Translations under genes and position numbers: made by a program
The notes under the pieces: model-generated
What the model was told of the DNA's origin: nothing
The model's input: the letters and a program-made list of their open reading frames with translations, nothing else
Databases searched by the model: none
Part shown: positions 38,557 to 47,372 of the stretch, piece after piece
Numbering within the stretch: position 1 is the stretch's first letter
Layout: the number at the start of each line of letters is the position of its first letter
Source of the DNA: Chryseobacterium mulctrae
Lineage (GTDB): Bacteria; Bacteroidota; Bacteroidia; Flavobacteriales; Weeksellaceae
Assembly: GCF_006175945.1 (NCBI RefSeq)
Contig: NZ_VAJL01000001.1
Coordinates: 1,054,001-1,118,000, forward strand
Length of the DNA stretch: 64,000 nucleotides
Reading direction: 5' to 3'

Positions 38557-40542
38557 ATGAAGAATCACCTCATCACCATTTGTATATTTTTATCTACTTA
38601 TGTACAATCTCAGCAACTCATTCCGCTGAATGAGAAAAGCTATTCAGACAGTCTGAAAACTGTTGTAAACAGAAAAATTGACAACAACGCCAAAGCGAAT
38701 TCATATTTCTTATTATCAAACTTTTACAGAAATACAGATTCTCTTTTAAGTAAAAGCTATTTAGAAAAAGGGAAAGCTTTAAGTGAGAAAACACCTTTAA
38801 ATACAGCAAAATATCATTATTATGAAGGTTGGCATTTTTTAGAAAGCAACAAAGAAAAAGCAGCAGTCTCATTTCAAAAAGCCATACAGGAATTTTCTAA
38901 AATTAAAACTGAAGAAGCCGATTTCTACATCGCTTCATCGTGGTACAACTATGGCGTTACCCAGAAAAACAAAGAAGGTTACCCTTTTTTGGTAAAAATT
39001 TTGGTTGAAAAAAGCATTCCGCAGATTGAAAAATACAAGCATCATAAAACTTTAGGTCAATTCTATTCTCAGCTTGCCATCATTCTTACGTATAATGCCG
39101 AGTTTGCAAAAGCCTTTGAATACAATACAAAAGCGATTAAAATATTAGAAAAAAATGCGCCACATTCTCCAGAATTGTTTTTTGCTTACCTCAACACAGC
39201 AAGTAATTTCTGTTACCAGGCAAAAGGTGATGAAGCCAAAAAATATTTAGACAAAGCCGAAAAACTTATTCAGCCTTATTCGGAATCTTCTTCCAATGCT
39301 TCTTTCTATTATGGAAAGACACTTTATTTTATTACTAAACAGAAAAATGAAGAAGCACTTCCAATGATTGAAAAAGGTTTGGTTTATGCTAAAAGATCTA
39401 ACCAAAATCTGTTAACTCAGATGTTTTATATGAATAAATATGATATTTTAAGGAAGCAGAATAAACTGAATGAAGCGAAAAACGTTCTGGAAAATATCTT
39501 ATCCGAAAAGACACTCATTATTGATGCTAACAACAGAAAAGCTTTTTACAACCAGCTTTCAAGCCTTAATGAACAAATGGGCAATCTGAAAGAAGCTTTG
39601 ATCTGGGAAAAGAAATATTCAAAATTAAATGACAGCTTAAATTCTGAAAATGTAAAGCTGGAACTCAATACACTGGAAACAAAATTTAGAACTGCAGAAA
39701 AGCAAAAAGAAATCGCCAATCTCAACACTGAAAAAGCACAAAAAGAACTGGAGATCAACAAGAAAAACCAATATTTATGGCTATTGGTTTTTGCATCACT
39801 ATTCCTTCTTATTTTAATTATTTCCATTTATTTCTACACTAAAAAATTAGCAAAAGAAAAAGAAATAAACCATTCTCAGAAGCTGAAAGAAATCGCGCAA
39901 CAGGAAGAATTAAAAATAACAAAAGCGATTCTGGAGGGTGAAGAAAAAGAAAGAGAAAGAGTGGGAAAAGACCTTCATGACGGACTTGGAGGAATGCTTG
40001 CCGGAGTGAAAATAAATTTTTCAGCTTGGGCTTCACAAAATTTAGAGTCAGAAAACAAACAAAACTTCAATGAAATTTTAAATCAATTAGATCATTCGGT
40101 GACCGAGCTCAGAAATATTGCCAGAAATCTGATGCCCGAATCTCTTTTAAAATTTGGTTTAGAAACTGCTTTAAAAGATTTGTCTGAATTTTACGCCAGA
40201 AAAGATTTACATATTGACTTTCAGTCTATTGATATTAACACCAATTTTCCTTTGACGGTTCAGATTAATATTTTCAGAATTGTACAGGAAATTCTGGCTA
40301 ATGCAGTGAAACATTCTGAAGCAGAAAACATATTGCTGCAATGCTCTCAATCTGAGGACGTATTTTTAATTACCATTGAAGATGACGGCAAAGGTTTTTC
40401 ACAAGATTCTTCCCAAACAAAAAGTATGGGACTTCACAATCTAAAAACTCGCGTGGATTATTTAAAAGGTAAAATGGAGATCAATTCCGATGATGAAGGA
40501 ACGGCAATTAATATAGAACTCAACACCAATGCAATCTCATAA
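38557..40542 (+). CDS. TPR-containing sensor histidine kinase (HisKA_3, NarX/DesK type)
   Basis: The ATG at 38557 (661 aa) gives a signal peptide MKNHLITICIFLSTYVQS; an upstream TTG at 38521 is rejected. About residues 25-390 form periplasmic TPR repeats ('ALIWEKKYSKLNDSLNSE' is the last), then a transmembrane helix around 408-428 (YLWLLVFASLFLLILIIS) and a short coiled coil. HisKA_3 domain with phospho-acceptor His474 in GKDLHDGLGGML, and HATPase with 'EILANAVKHSEA' and 'EDDGKGFS'. The NarL-type regulator gene overlaps its 3' end by 14 bp, so they are translationally coupled partners. The TPR sensor topology is typical of Bacteroidetes. Confidence 0.92.
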   Translation: MKNHLITICIFLSTYVQSQQLIPLNEKSYSDSLKTVVNRKIDNNAKANSYFLLSNFYRNTDSLLSKSYLEKGKALSEKTPLNTAKYHYYEGWHFLESNKEKAAVSFQKAIQEFSKIKTEEADFYIASSWYNYGVTQKNKEGYPFLVKILVEKSIPQIEKYKHHKTLGQFYSQLAIILTYNAEFAKAFEYNTKAIKILEKNAPHSPELFFAYLNTASNFCYQAKGDEAKKYLDKAEKLIQPYSESSSNASFYYGKTLYFITKQKNEEALPMIEKGLVYAKRSNQNLLTQMFYMNKYDILRKQNKLNEAKNVLENILSEKTLIIDANNRKAFYNQLSSLNEQMGNLKEALIWEKKYSKLNDSLNSENVKLELNTLETKFRTAEKQKEIANLNTEKAQKELEINKKNQYLWLLVFASLFLLILIISIYFYTKKLAKEKEINHSQKLKEIAQQEELKITKAILEGEEKERERVGKDLHDGLGGMLAGVKINFSAWASQNLESENKQNFNEILNQLDHSVTELRNIARNLMPESLLKFGLETALKDLSEFYARKDLHIDFQSIDINTNFPLTVQINIFRIVQEILANAVKHSEAENILLQCSQSEDVFLITIEDDGKGFSQDSSQTKSMGLHNLKTRVDYLKGKMEINSDDEGTAINIELNTNAIS

Positions 40543-41170
40543 AATCAACATCGTCATTGTAGATGACCATCCTATCGTTATTGAAGGGTTGAAAATCATG
40601 TTATCTGACAAACCTTTTTTTCATATTGCAAAAACGTTTACCAACGGTGGTGAAGTCATTCAGTTTATTAAATCTAATGAAGTCGATATTATTCTTCTCG
40701 ATATTTCTCTGCCCGACATCAGCGGAATTCAGCTATGTGAAGAAATTAAAAAAATATCTCCGAATACGTCCGTCATTATGTTTAGTAACCGTTCCGAAAG
40801 GAGCATTATCATGCAGTGTATACAAAACGGAGCCAGCGGTTATTTATTGAAAAATGTTTCTTTGGAAGAATTGATGGAATGTTTTCACGGCGCGCTTTCC
40901 GGCAATATTGTTTTCTGTAACGAAACCAAAAATATCATCAGTAAACCTTCGCCACAGGAATTGACCACTACTCCACGCTTAACAAAACGCGAGAAACAGA
41001 TCCTACAATTTTTAGCAAAAGGAAAAACAAGCAATGAAATTGCAGACGAACTTTTTTTAAGCCCATTAACTGTTGATACCCACCGTAAAAATCTGCTTCA
41101 GAAATTTGGTGCTAAAAATTCGGCTGAGCTTGTGCATATTGCGGTACAGCAGAATATGATTTTGGAATAA
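40529..41170 (+). CDS. NarL/LuxR-type response regulator
   Basis: A 213-residue regulator: receiver domain about 5-122 with DD pair (12-13), phospho-acceptor Asp58 in ILLDISLPD, and Lys in 'GYLLKNVS'. LuxR-type HTH about 148-210 ('LTKREKQILQFLAKGKTSNE', 'LFLSPLTVDTHRKNLLQKFG'). It overlaps the 3' end of the TPR-kinase gene by 14 bp, fixing the partnership. The cognate targets are not apparent; the genes on either side (twin lipoproteins, efflux operon) are candidates by proximity only. A bidirectional hairpin follows. Confidence 0.93.
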   Translation: MQSHKINIVIVDDHPIVIEGLKIMLSDKPFFHIAKTFTNGGEVIQFIKSNEVDIILLDISLPDISGIQLCEEIKKISPNTSVIMFSNRSERSIIMQCIQNGASGYLLKNVSLEELMECFHGALSGNIVFCNETKNIISKPSPQELTTTPRLTKREKQILQFLAKGKTSNEIADELFLSPLTVDTHRKNLLQKFGAKNSAELVHIAVQQNMILE

Positions 41171-41198
41171 AAAAACCTCTGAAAATTTCAGAGGTTTT
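41169..41198. terminator. NarL regulator / emrB bidirectional terminator
   Basis: 13-bp arms AAAACCTCTGAAA / TTTCAGAGGTTTT with a single central base, between convergent genes. Confidence 0.85.
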
Positions 41199-41208
41199 AG
41201 TTTATATT

Positions 41209-42786
41209 TTAGTGCATTGCTTCACTCAAATCTATTTTTTTTTTGCTTTTCCGTTCTCTGATAAATAGAATAAACGGAATACATATCAAGAACGCTACAC
41301 CAAGGTAAAGGAAAACATCCATGTAAGATAAAACGGTTGCCTGTTTGGTGACGGTCATATCTAAAACTTTGTAAGCGGCATTCATAGCTGCATCAGGAGT
41401 CATTCCTTTAGCTATAAAATTAGCTTTTAAAGCTGCCAATCTCTGCTGAACATCAAAGCTGTCTCCATCCAAATGCGAAATTAAATTCAGCCTGTATTTC
41501 TGACTGGCGTTCGCAATAAATGTTGTAATCGCTGCAATTCCGAAAGAACCACCAAGCTGTCTCATCATTCCTGTAAAAGCTGCACCTTGTCCGATTTCCT
41601 GACCTTTCAATGTGCTTAATGATAAAGATGTGATTGGAATAAACAATAAACCAAGTCCCATTCCTCGTACAATCAGCATCCAGAAAAAGGCTTCTTTACT
41701 CGTATCCGGTGTCAGAATTTTGTACCCCCAGAAACTGTAAACAAAGAATATAAATAACCCCAGGGAAACTAAAATCTGCTGTTTTGCACCTTTTGAAAGC
41801 AATCTTCCGATGATCGGCATCATGAAAGCTGTTGTAAGCGCCGCCGGAATCATTAATGCTCCTGACTGAAGCGCCGTCCAACCCAAAATACTCTGCGTAT
41901 ATAAAGGAACAATAAACGTTGAACCATATAACCCGAATCCTAAAACGAAGGACATCACAGTTCCGATCCTCAGATTTCCGTTCTTTAAAACCCGGAGTTC
42001 CACAATCGGATATTTAAAGGTTAGCTCTCGCCAGAGAAATAATATAAATCCTAAAACTGCAGTAGTCGTGAAGGTTACAATCATTCCGCTTTCAAACCAG
42101 TCTTCTTCATGACCTCTTTCCAGAATGAACTGTAGAGATCCTACGGTTAATGCCAATAAAGCAATTCCAAGCCAGTCGACATCTGAAGCTTTTCTTTTCT
42201 CAGAAAATTTCGGACTTTTTACAAACTGTAAAGTCATTAATGTTGCCGCAATACCGATAGGAATATTGATGTAAAAAATATACGGCCAACTGTAATTATC
42301 AACAATATATCCTCCCAAAGGCGGTCCTAAAGTTGGACCAATAATTACACCCAAACCGTAAATTGCCTGCGCCATACTACGTTTTTCAACCGGATAAGAT
42401 TCGGTAATAATGGTTTGCGAAGTTACGAGCAACGCTCCACCGCCAATTCCCTGACATAATCTGAAGAATACCAGCTCCCAAATATTTTCGGCATTTCCAC
42501 ATAAAAACGAAAATATGGTAAATATAATAATGGATGCTGCAAAATAATTTCTTCTTCCGAACTGCTGCGAAAGCCAGCTCGTCATAGGTACAACAATAAC
42601 GTTACCAATAGCATATGCTGTGATTACCCAACCCACTTCAGAAAGTGTGGCACCCATGTTTCCCTTCATTTCGTTGAGGGCAACATTTACAATCGTGGAA
42701 TCCACAATTTCTAGCAAAGCACAAAGAATCGCTGTAATCGTAATGATCACTCTTCGGGCTCCATATTCTACTAATGAATCTTGCAT
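41209..42786 (-). CDS. emrB: DHA2 (EmrB-type) MFS efflux permease
   Basis: A 525-residue, 14-helix MFS permease. The signatures are 'LLEIVDSTIVNVALNEMKG' (motif D1 of the 14-TMS family), 'WVITAYAIGNVIVVPMTSWL' (motif with Tyr/Pro) and 'LCQGIGGGALLVTSQTII', with motif C 'GLGVIIGPTLGPPLGGYIVD'. Its partners upstream are an EmrA-like adaptor and a TolC-like channel, so it exports drugs or other hydrophobic compounds across both membranes with H+ coupling. Unlike the tight junctions elsewhere in this operon, a 389-bp spacer with two inverted-repeat elements separates it from emrA, which could reduce or separately control its expression. Confidence 0.92.
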   Translation of the reverse strand: MQDSLVEYGARRVIITITAILCALLEIVDSTIVNVALNEMKGNMGATLSEVGWVITAYAIGNVIVVPMTSWLSQQFGRRNYFAASIIIFTIFSFLCGNAENIWELVFFRLCQGIGGGALLVTSQTIITESYPVEKRSMAQAIYGLGVIIGPTLGPPLGGYIVDNYSWPYIFYINIPIGIAATLMTLQFVKSPKFSEKRKASDVDWLGIALLALTVGSLQFILERGHEEDWFESGMIVTFTTTAVLGFILFLWRELTFKYPIVELRVLKNGNLRIGTVMSFVLGFGLYGSTFIVPLYTQSILGWTALQSGALMIPAALTTAFMMPIIGRLLSKGAKQQILVSLGLFIFFVYSFWGYKILTPDTSKEAFFWMLIVRGMGLGLLFIPITSLSLSTLKGQEIGQGAAFTGMMRQLGGSFGIAAITTFIANASQKYRLNLISHLDGDSFDVQQRLAALKANFIAKGMTPDAAMNAAYKVLDMTVTKQATVLSYMDVFLYLGVAFLICIPFILFIRERKSKKKIDLSEAMH

Positions 42787-42892
42787 TGATTTTTTAATGT
42801 GTTTTAAAGAAGGTTGAGGTTAAAATTTAGCTTGAGAATAAAATATTTCTAAAGCCTAAAATCATTACTCCTCATCTTTAAGAATTATAAAA

Positions 42893-43045
42893 AGTGAATT
42901 GTCAATAGTTAATCAACTTCATGGTCAACTTTACTACTTCATTTTCAATCTGTCATCAGTCATCGTCAAAACCTTCATCAATCTTCCTGCATTTAATTCC
43001 TCAACATTCGCAATTGACTCGCCTCAGCAAAACTGACAATTCACT
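42893..43045. repeat. 153-bp element with 14-bp terminal inverted repeats
   Basis: Ends AGTGAATTGTCAAT (42893-42906) and ACTGACAATTCACT (43032-43045, one mismatch). The interior, on the minus strand, is degenerate heptamers (ACGATGA CTGATGA CAGATTG AAAATGA). Lies in the 389-bp emrA-emrB gap, which has no gene. Confidence 0.65.
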
Positions 43046-43064
43046 TATATACTTTTTTATAAAA

Positions 43065-43157
43065 AATGAATTGTCAATACCCCATCAACATTGTTACCGA
43101 TCTTCAGCTGCATTTCCATTCACAATCGATTTGCTTCCGCAAAATTGACAATTCACT
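43065..43157. repeat. 93-bp element with the same terminal inverted repeats
   Basis: Ends AATGAATTGTCAAT (43065-43078) and ATTGACAATTCACT (43144-43157). Same termini as the 153-bp element 20 bp away, with a shorter interior. Together the two fill most of the emrA-emrB gap. Confidence 0.65.
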
Positions 43158-43175
43158 TCACTAACTTTTTCAATA

Positions 43176-44279
43176 TTATTTTAAAGAAACTTCTGCTTTC
43201 ACATTCATCCCTGTTCTTAATCTTTTTGCAATGTTTGGATCTAATTTTACAAAATCGATTTTTATAGGAAGTCTCTGTACAACTTTTACAAAGTTTCCAC
43301 TTGCATTATCGGGAGGCAAAATTGAGAATGTAGATCCTGTTGCAGGAGAAAATGAGCTTACTACACCGTCAAATTCCGTATCAGGAAAAGCATCAATTTC
43401 TATTTTCACTTTTTGTCCTTCAACCATTTTAGCAACCTGAGTTTCTTTAAAATTTGCAATTACCCATTTCTGATCATTTTTAACCAAGCTAAATAATTGT
43501 GCACCTGCCTGTAAAAACTGACCTGCCTGAATAGGAACTTTCCCAACAAAACCATCTTCCGGAGCTACGATAACCGTATAAGAAAGATTTAATTTTGCAC
43601 TTTCTACATCCACTTCTCTCTGTTTCGCTACCGAACCGGCAACTGAAATCTGTTGAGAACTTGCTTCTGTTTGTGAAGATGCAATTCCTGTTTGTTGTGC
43701 AATCTGGTTTCTTGTATCTACTAAAACCTGCAATTGTTTATCTGCAGATTGCTTTGCTGCTAAAGCCTGTTCGTACTGCTGTTCTGTAATTGAATGATCT
43801 TTTACAAGAACTGAATATCTTTTTAAATCCTGAGCCGTTTTCCAAACGTTTACTTTTGCCGCTTCAATTTGTGCATTTGCTGTTGCTACAGCTGCTTGTG
43901 AGCTGCTAATATTTTTTGAAGTTGCATTGGTAGAAGACTGAGCAGATGAAATATTGCTTTTTGCGGTTGACAAAGCTGCCTGAGCTTGCTCTAAAGCCAT
44001 TTTCTGATCTTTGTTATCTAAAATAACCAATGTATCACCTTTTTTTACAAACTGATTGTCTTTTACTTTTACTTCTGCTACATATCCTGAGATTTTAGAA
44101 ATTACAGGGTTCATATTAGAAGCGATTTGAGCATCATCCGTTTCTTCATGAAACTGACCGTAAGTGTAAGATCTATAACCGAAAATTCCGCCCCCGATTA
44201 CTACTACGGCTAAAATGATCGGAAAAACTAAACTTTTTTTCTTTTTAGGTTCAGTTACTTGAGTATTGTTATTTTCCAT
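43176..44279 (-). CDS. emrA: EmrA/HlyD-type membrane-fusion adaptor
   Basis: A 367-residue adaptor with one N-terminal transmembrane helix (LVFPIILAVVVIGGGIFGY). The biotinyl-lipoyl-like half motif is 'ISKISGYVAEVKVKDNQFVKKGDTLVILD' (read as two blocks), followed by a long alpha-hairpin of Ala/Gln/Ser-rich coiled coil (about 90-215). Then the second lipoyl half 'VIVAPEDGFVGKVPIQAGQFL' and a beta-barrel domain. The lengths and order fit EmrA. It links the inner-membrane permease to the TolC channel. It starts 19 nt after the tolC-like gene's stop; the permease gene comes after a repeat-filled 389-bp gap. Confidence 0.93.
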   Translation of the reverse strand: MENNNTQVTEPKKKKSLVFPIILAVVVIGGGIFGYRSYTYGQFHEETDDAQIASNMNPVISKISGYVAEVKVKDNQFVKKGDTLVILDNKDQKMALEQAQAALSTAKSNISSAQSSTNATSKNISSSQAAVATANAQIEAAKVNVWKTAQDLKRYSVLVKDHSITEQQYEQALAAKQSADKQLQVLVDTRNQIAQQTGIASSQTEASSQQISVAGSVAKQREVDVESAKLNLSYTVIVAPEDGFVGKVPIQAGQFLQAGAQLFSLVKNDQKWVIANFKETQVAKMVEGQKVKIEIDAFPDTEFDGVVSSFSPATGSTFSILPPDNASGNFVKVVQRLPIKIDFVKLDPNIAKRLRTGMNVKAEVSLK

Positions 44280-44298
44280 TTTGGATATTGTCTGTTTT

Positions 44299-45612
44299 TT
44301 ATTTGATTGTTAAAGTTCCTGTTGTCTGCAATAGTTTTCTATACGCTAATGCAGCATCTGCTTTTGCATTGATAACGCCAACATTGGCAGCAATCTGAGC
44401 CGCATCTGCATCCAATAATTCTGTCATGGTTGCAAGACCGTTATCATATTTGTTTTTTGTAATTCTGTAGTTTTCGTTAGCTTGTACCGCTGCTTTTTCG
44501 AAAACTGTAATTCTTTTTTTAGAATAATCTGAGTTTTGATATTCTCTGTTGACGTCTAATTTAATATTGTCGTTCAACAGTTCGTTGGTTGCAGACAACT
44601 GCATTTCTCTGGCTTTTGATTGCTTTAAAGAAGAATTTTCTTTCCAAAGGTTAGATAGATTGTAAGAAATTCCTACTCCAACATTCACGGCATTATAAAT
44701 CGTTAAAAATTTCGGGATATCTGCTGCTACATAACCTCCTGTAAATGCAATAGAAGGAAGATTTTCTGCTTTTGCCGATTTCGTTCCCAATTCTGCGGCT
44801 TTTCTTTGCTGATCTAAAGCTTGAAGATCTTTACGGTTTTCTCTCGCTTCATTCAGATAAAAACTAACAGGTTTTACATCATCAGATTCATCCAAATAGT
44901 TTTGATCAACTTCGATCTCCGTAGTTTCCGGAAGACCAAGAAGCAAATCCATATTGATATTGGCAATGTTGTAATTGTTTTTAGCTTCTAATAACTGCAG
45001 TTCAATATTTGAAGTCTGAAGGTTTGCTTTCAAACGGTCGTTTCTTGCAATCACTCCATTATTTTCAAGCTTAAGAAAAGTTTCGTCTCTTTTTTGAGAA
45101 GCCGTAAGATTTTCTTCTAAAACTTTAATCGATTGGTTGGCTTTAAATAAGTTATTATAAGCCTGAGCTACATTATACGCAATGGCGATTTTATCATTTT
45201 CAGTGCTCAATTTTGATGCTTCCACCAAATACTTTGCAGACTGAATTCCGTATTTTATTCTTCCACCGCTGTAAATAGGTACGCTAAGATTTGCCGAACC
45301 ATATGCAACCTGATGAACTTCCGGTCCTCCTGCTGCAGAAACTCCTGGAAGTTTCAGATCAATGTTCGGTTTTATCGGAAGATACATATAACTCCCCGAA
45401 ACTTTCAATTCCGGAAGCTGTCTGTTTTTTGCTTCCAAAAGATCGGCTGTAGCTTCTTCTATTTTGGCAGCATCTATTTTTAAACTTTTACTGTTCTGGA
45501 TTCCCAACTGTACCGCCTCATCAAGACTTAACTGTTTTTTCTCCTGAGCATTAGTGTACATCATTCCTACGAAAAGGGACAGTACAATAGCTGAGTTATT
45601 TATTCTCTTCAT
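44299..45612 (-). CDS. TolC-family outer-membrane efflux protein
   Basis: A 437-residue outer-membrane factor with a signal peptide ('NNSAIVLSLFVGMMYTNAQ'). Two homologous halves of long amphipathic helices are visible, each beginning in the usual way ('LDEAVQLGIQNSKSLKI' and 'YLNEARENRKDLQALDQQRK'). 'YDNGLATMTELLDADA' is the characteristic equatorial segment of the second half. It provides the exit duct for the EmrAB-like pump. The tetR gene just upstream overlaps its start by 17 bp, so the regulator and pump are one transcript. Confidence 0.93.
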   Translation of the reverse strand: MKRINNSAIVLSLFVGMMYTNAQEKKQLSLDEAVQLGIQNSKSLKIDAAKIEEATADLLEAKNRQLPELKVSGSYMYLPIKPNIDLKLPGVSAAGGPEVHQVAYGSANLSVPIYSGGRIKYGIQSAKYLVEASKLSTENDKIAIAYNVAQAYNNLFKANQSIKVLEENLTASQKRDETFLKLENNGVIARNDRLKANLQTSNIELQLLEAKNNYNIANINMDLLLGLPETTEIEVDQNYLDESDDVKPVSFYLNEARENRKDLQALDQQRKAAELGTKSAKAENLPSIAFTGGYVAADIPKFLTIYNAVNVGVGISYNLSNLWKENSSLKQSKAREMQLSATNELLNDNIKLDVNREYQNSDYSKKRITVFEKAAVQANENYRITKNKYDNGLATMTELLDADAAQIAANVGVINAKADAALAYRKLLQTTGTLTIK

Positions 45613-46222
45613 AACCTAAAAGGTCTTTTAAAATATGTTTTATATGTTTCTTGAGTTCTGAATAATATTTTTCCTCAAAAGCTTCCTCATCTTCAGTATT
45701 ATTAAGAAATTCTTTATACATACCTTTGGCGTTTGATGCGTAAAAAAGCGTTCCGCTTACGGTAGAATGTAATAAATAGATGGGTGGGTTTTTGGTGAAA
45801 ATTCCTTTCTGAATTCCGCTTTCCAAAATTTTAGAATACATGGAAATGAAACTCATTTTAGTTTCCTTTAAAAATTCCACAATCTGAGGATTTTCTGTAT
45901 GAAGCTGCTCTCTCTGCATAATTCTGTAAAAGCATTTGTGGTGCCTTACTCTGCCAGCAAACTGATCAACAATTCTTTCAATTTTTTCCCATTCATTAAT
46001 ATCTGTTCTTTCTAAAATATCTTTAGAAAAAAACTGTCCTTCATTCATTCTGTACTCCACCAATTTCTCATAAAGCTTTTCTTTAGAACCGAAATAATAA
46101 GAAATCATTGAAATATTTACATTGGCAGCTTTAGAAATCTCTCTTGTAGAAGTTCCCTGAAAACCATTTTCCGCAAATAGTTTTTCTGCAGCGAATAATA
46201 TATTTTCTTCTTTTGAAATCAT
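45596..46222 (-). CDS. TetR/AcrR-family repressor of the efflux operon
   Basis: The ATG at 46222 gives 208 aa; a TTG at 46252 would place translation across the promoter octamer and is rejected. The N-terminal HTH is typical: 'ENILFAAEKLFAENGFQGTS' then 'TREISKAANVNISMISYYFG'. The C-terminal ligand domain contains a segment seen in CerR/TetR_C proteins. It is the first gene of a TetR-TolC-EmrA-EmrB operon and overlaps tolC by 17 bp. Promoter TTG-N20-TACATTTG, with a perfect 6-4-6 inverted repeat (AATCAA-acga-TTGATT, 46267-46282) over its -33 element, suggesting autorepression of the pump. Confidence 0.92.
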   Translation of the reverse strand: MISKEENILFAAEKLFAENGFQGTSTREISKAANVNISMISYYFGSKEKLYEKLVEYRMNEGQFFSKDILERTDINEWEKIERIVDQFAGRVRHHKCFYRIMQREQLHTENPQIVEFLKETKMSFISMYSKILESGIQKGIFTKNPPIYLLHSTVSGTLFYASNAKGMYKEFLNNTEDEEAFEEKYYSELKKHIKHILKDLLGYEENK

Positions 46223-46241
46223 CTTTAGTAATTTTCGGGTG

Positions 46242-46272
46242 CAAATGTACAACGCTTTTTTGTTAAAATCAA
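46242..46272 (-). promoter_or_regulatory. TetR efflux-operon promoter
   Basis: TTG (46270-46272), 20-nt spacer, TACATTTG (46242-46249) on the minus strand, 19 nt before the TetR ATG at 46222. Confidence 0.65.
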
Positions 46273-46282
46273 ACGATTGATT
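46267..46282. promoter_or_regulatory. Candidate TetR operator
   Basis: AATCAA-ACGA-TTGATT, a perfect 6-bp inverted repeat with a 4-bp spacer, overlapping the -33 TTG of the efflux operon. Position and symmetry suit a TetR-type repressor blocking its own promoter. Confidence 0.5.
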
Positions 46283-46352
46283 GATTTTTTAATTTATTTT
46301 TAATTCTTTATATATTTCCAATTAATTTTATATTTACTTAAAATCAATTTTT

Positions 46353-47333
46353 ATGGGCTTTTTCAGTTTTCTTTTTGGCAGAAAAAAACAGACGGAGAAA
46401 ATCAATCCTCCCGCAGAAGATCAATCTGTTAAAATTTCAGAATCCGGAGTAAAATTCGATCTGGAAATTGTAGAAGCTTATAAAAGATATCATTCAGATC
46501 CTTCTTCAGATATAAGTTTAGACATCGAAGATCAAAACGGAAAAAGTGTTCCGCCACACGTTGCTTATTCTCAGATATTTTCTGAGTGGGCAAAAATTCA
46601 GTCTAAATGGGATAGAATGTCTGTGCTTTATGAATTTTGGGATAATTCTCAACTTGAAAAACTGGAAGACTGGCAAATCATAGAACGATATACGAAAGAC
46701 AGATATGCTACAAAATCACTGAATTATTTCAGAAAAAAGGTTGAAGGAAAAGATAAGTTGTCTGTAGAAGAATTAGTGGCTGTCTCTAAACTTTACAGAG
46801 TTTTACTGGATAATGATTCAGCATTGACTTACGCAGAAAAAGCCTACGAAAAGTTTCCCGGCAATGATTTAGCAAAAGTGGAATACGCCAGTGTACTTCA
46901 TTTATCTAAAGACACCGTAAAAAGAGAAAAAAGCCATCAGATTATTGGTGATGTTTTGGAAAAGAAAATGAAACAAAATGAATCACAAAATATATTCGAT
47001 TGTTTTATATTTTCAGAAAATTATCTGGATTCGTCAGTATTTGCAATGGCATATCTTATTAACGGCGATGCAGATCTTGAGATGTGGGATTACGTTGCAG
47101 AAGAATATTATTATTGCCCTGTCTTCCGTTACGAGCATGCAGTAAAATTATCTGAATCTGAAAATACAGGTTTGCGTGCTCTCGCCAAACTCACTTCTTT
47201 AAGTCAGGAATTTCCATGGTTTACAACTGCAGTGCAGTCTACAGTAAAAAACATAGAATCTATGCGTGTTCAGTTGGGCAAACCCGATTTTATGGAAAAG
47301 GAATATTTAGAGTTTAAAAACAATCTTCAATGA
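46353..47333 (+). CDS. Uncharacterised cytoplasmic protein with TPR-like helices
   Basis: A 326-residue protein without signal or membrane segments, starting MGFFSFLFGRKKQ (a basic N-terminus that could touch the membrane). The body is alpha-helical with repeat-like stretches ('LSVEELVAVSKLYRVLLDN', 'SALTYAEKAYEKFPGNDLAK') compatible with tetratricopeptide repeats. No catalytic motif is recognised. It diverges from the TetR efflux operon and converges on holB with a 39-bp gap. I can offer no function. Confidence 0.7.
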   Translation: MGFFSFLFGRKKQTEKINPPAEDQSVKISESGVKFDLEIVEAYKRYHSDPSSDISLDIEDQNGKSVPPHVAYSQIFSEWAKIQSKWDRMSVLYEFWDNSQLEKLEDWQIIERYTKDRYATKSLNYFRKKVEGKDKLSVEELVAVSKLYRVLLDNDSALTYAEKAYEKFPGNDLAKVEYASVLHLSKDTVKREKSHQIIGDVLEKKMKQNESQNIFDCFIFSENYLDSSVFAMAYLINGDADLEMWDYVAEEYYYCPVFRYEHAVKLSESENTGLRALAKLTSLSQEFPWFTTAVQSTVKNIESMRVQLGKPDFMEKEYLEFKNNLQ

Positions 47334-47372
47334 TAGTTCTTTTTTAATATTGATTTAAAAATCCCGAATTTA

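Noticed and set aside
42893..43157. Insertion sequence in the efflux operon
   Set aside because: Terminal repeats are present but there is no transposase gene and the elements are too short; treated as non-autonomous repeats.
42787..43175. Missed gene in the 389-bp emrA-emrB gap
   Set aside because: No open frame with credible composition; sequence is made of inverted-repeat elements.
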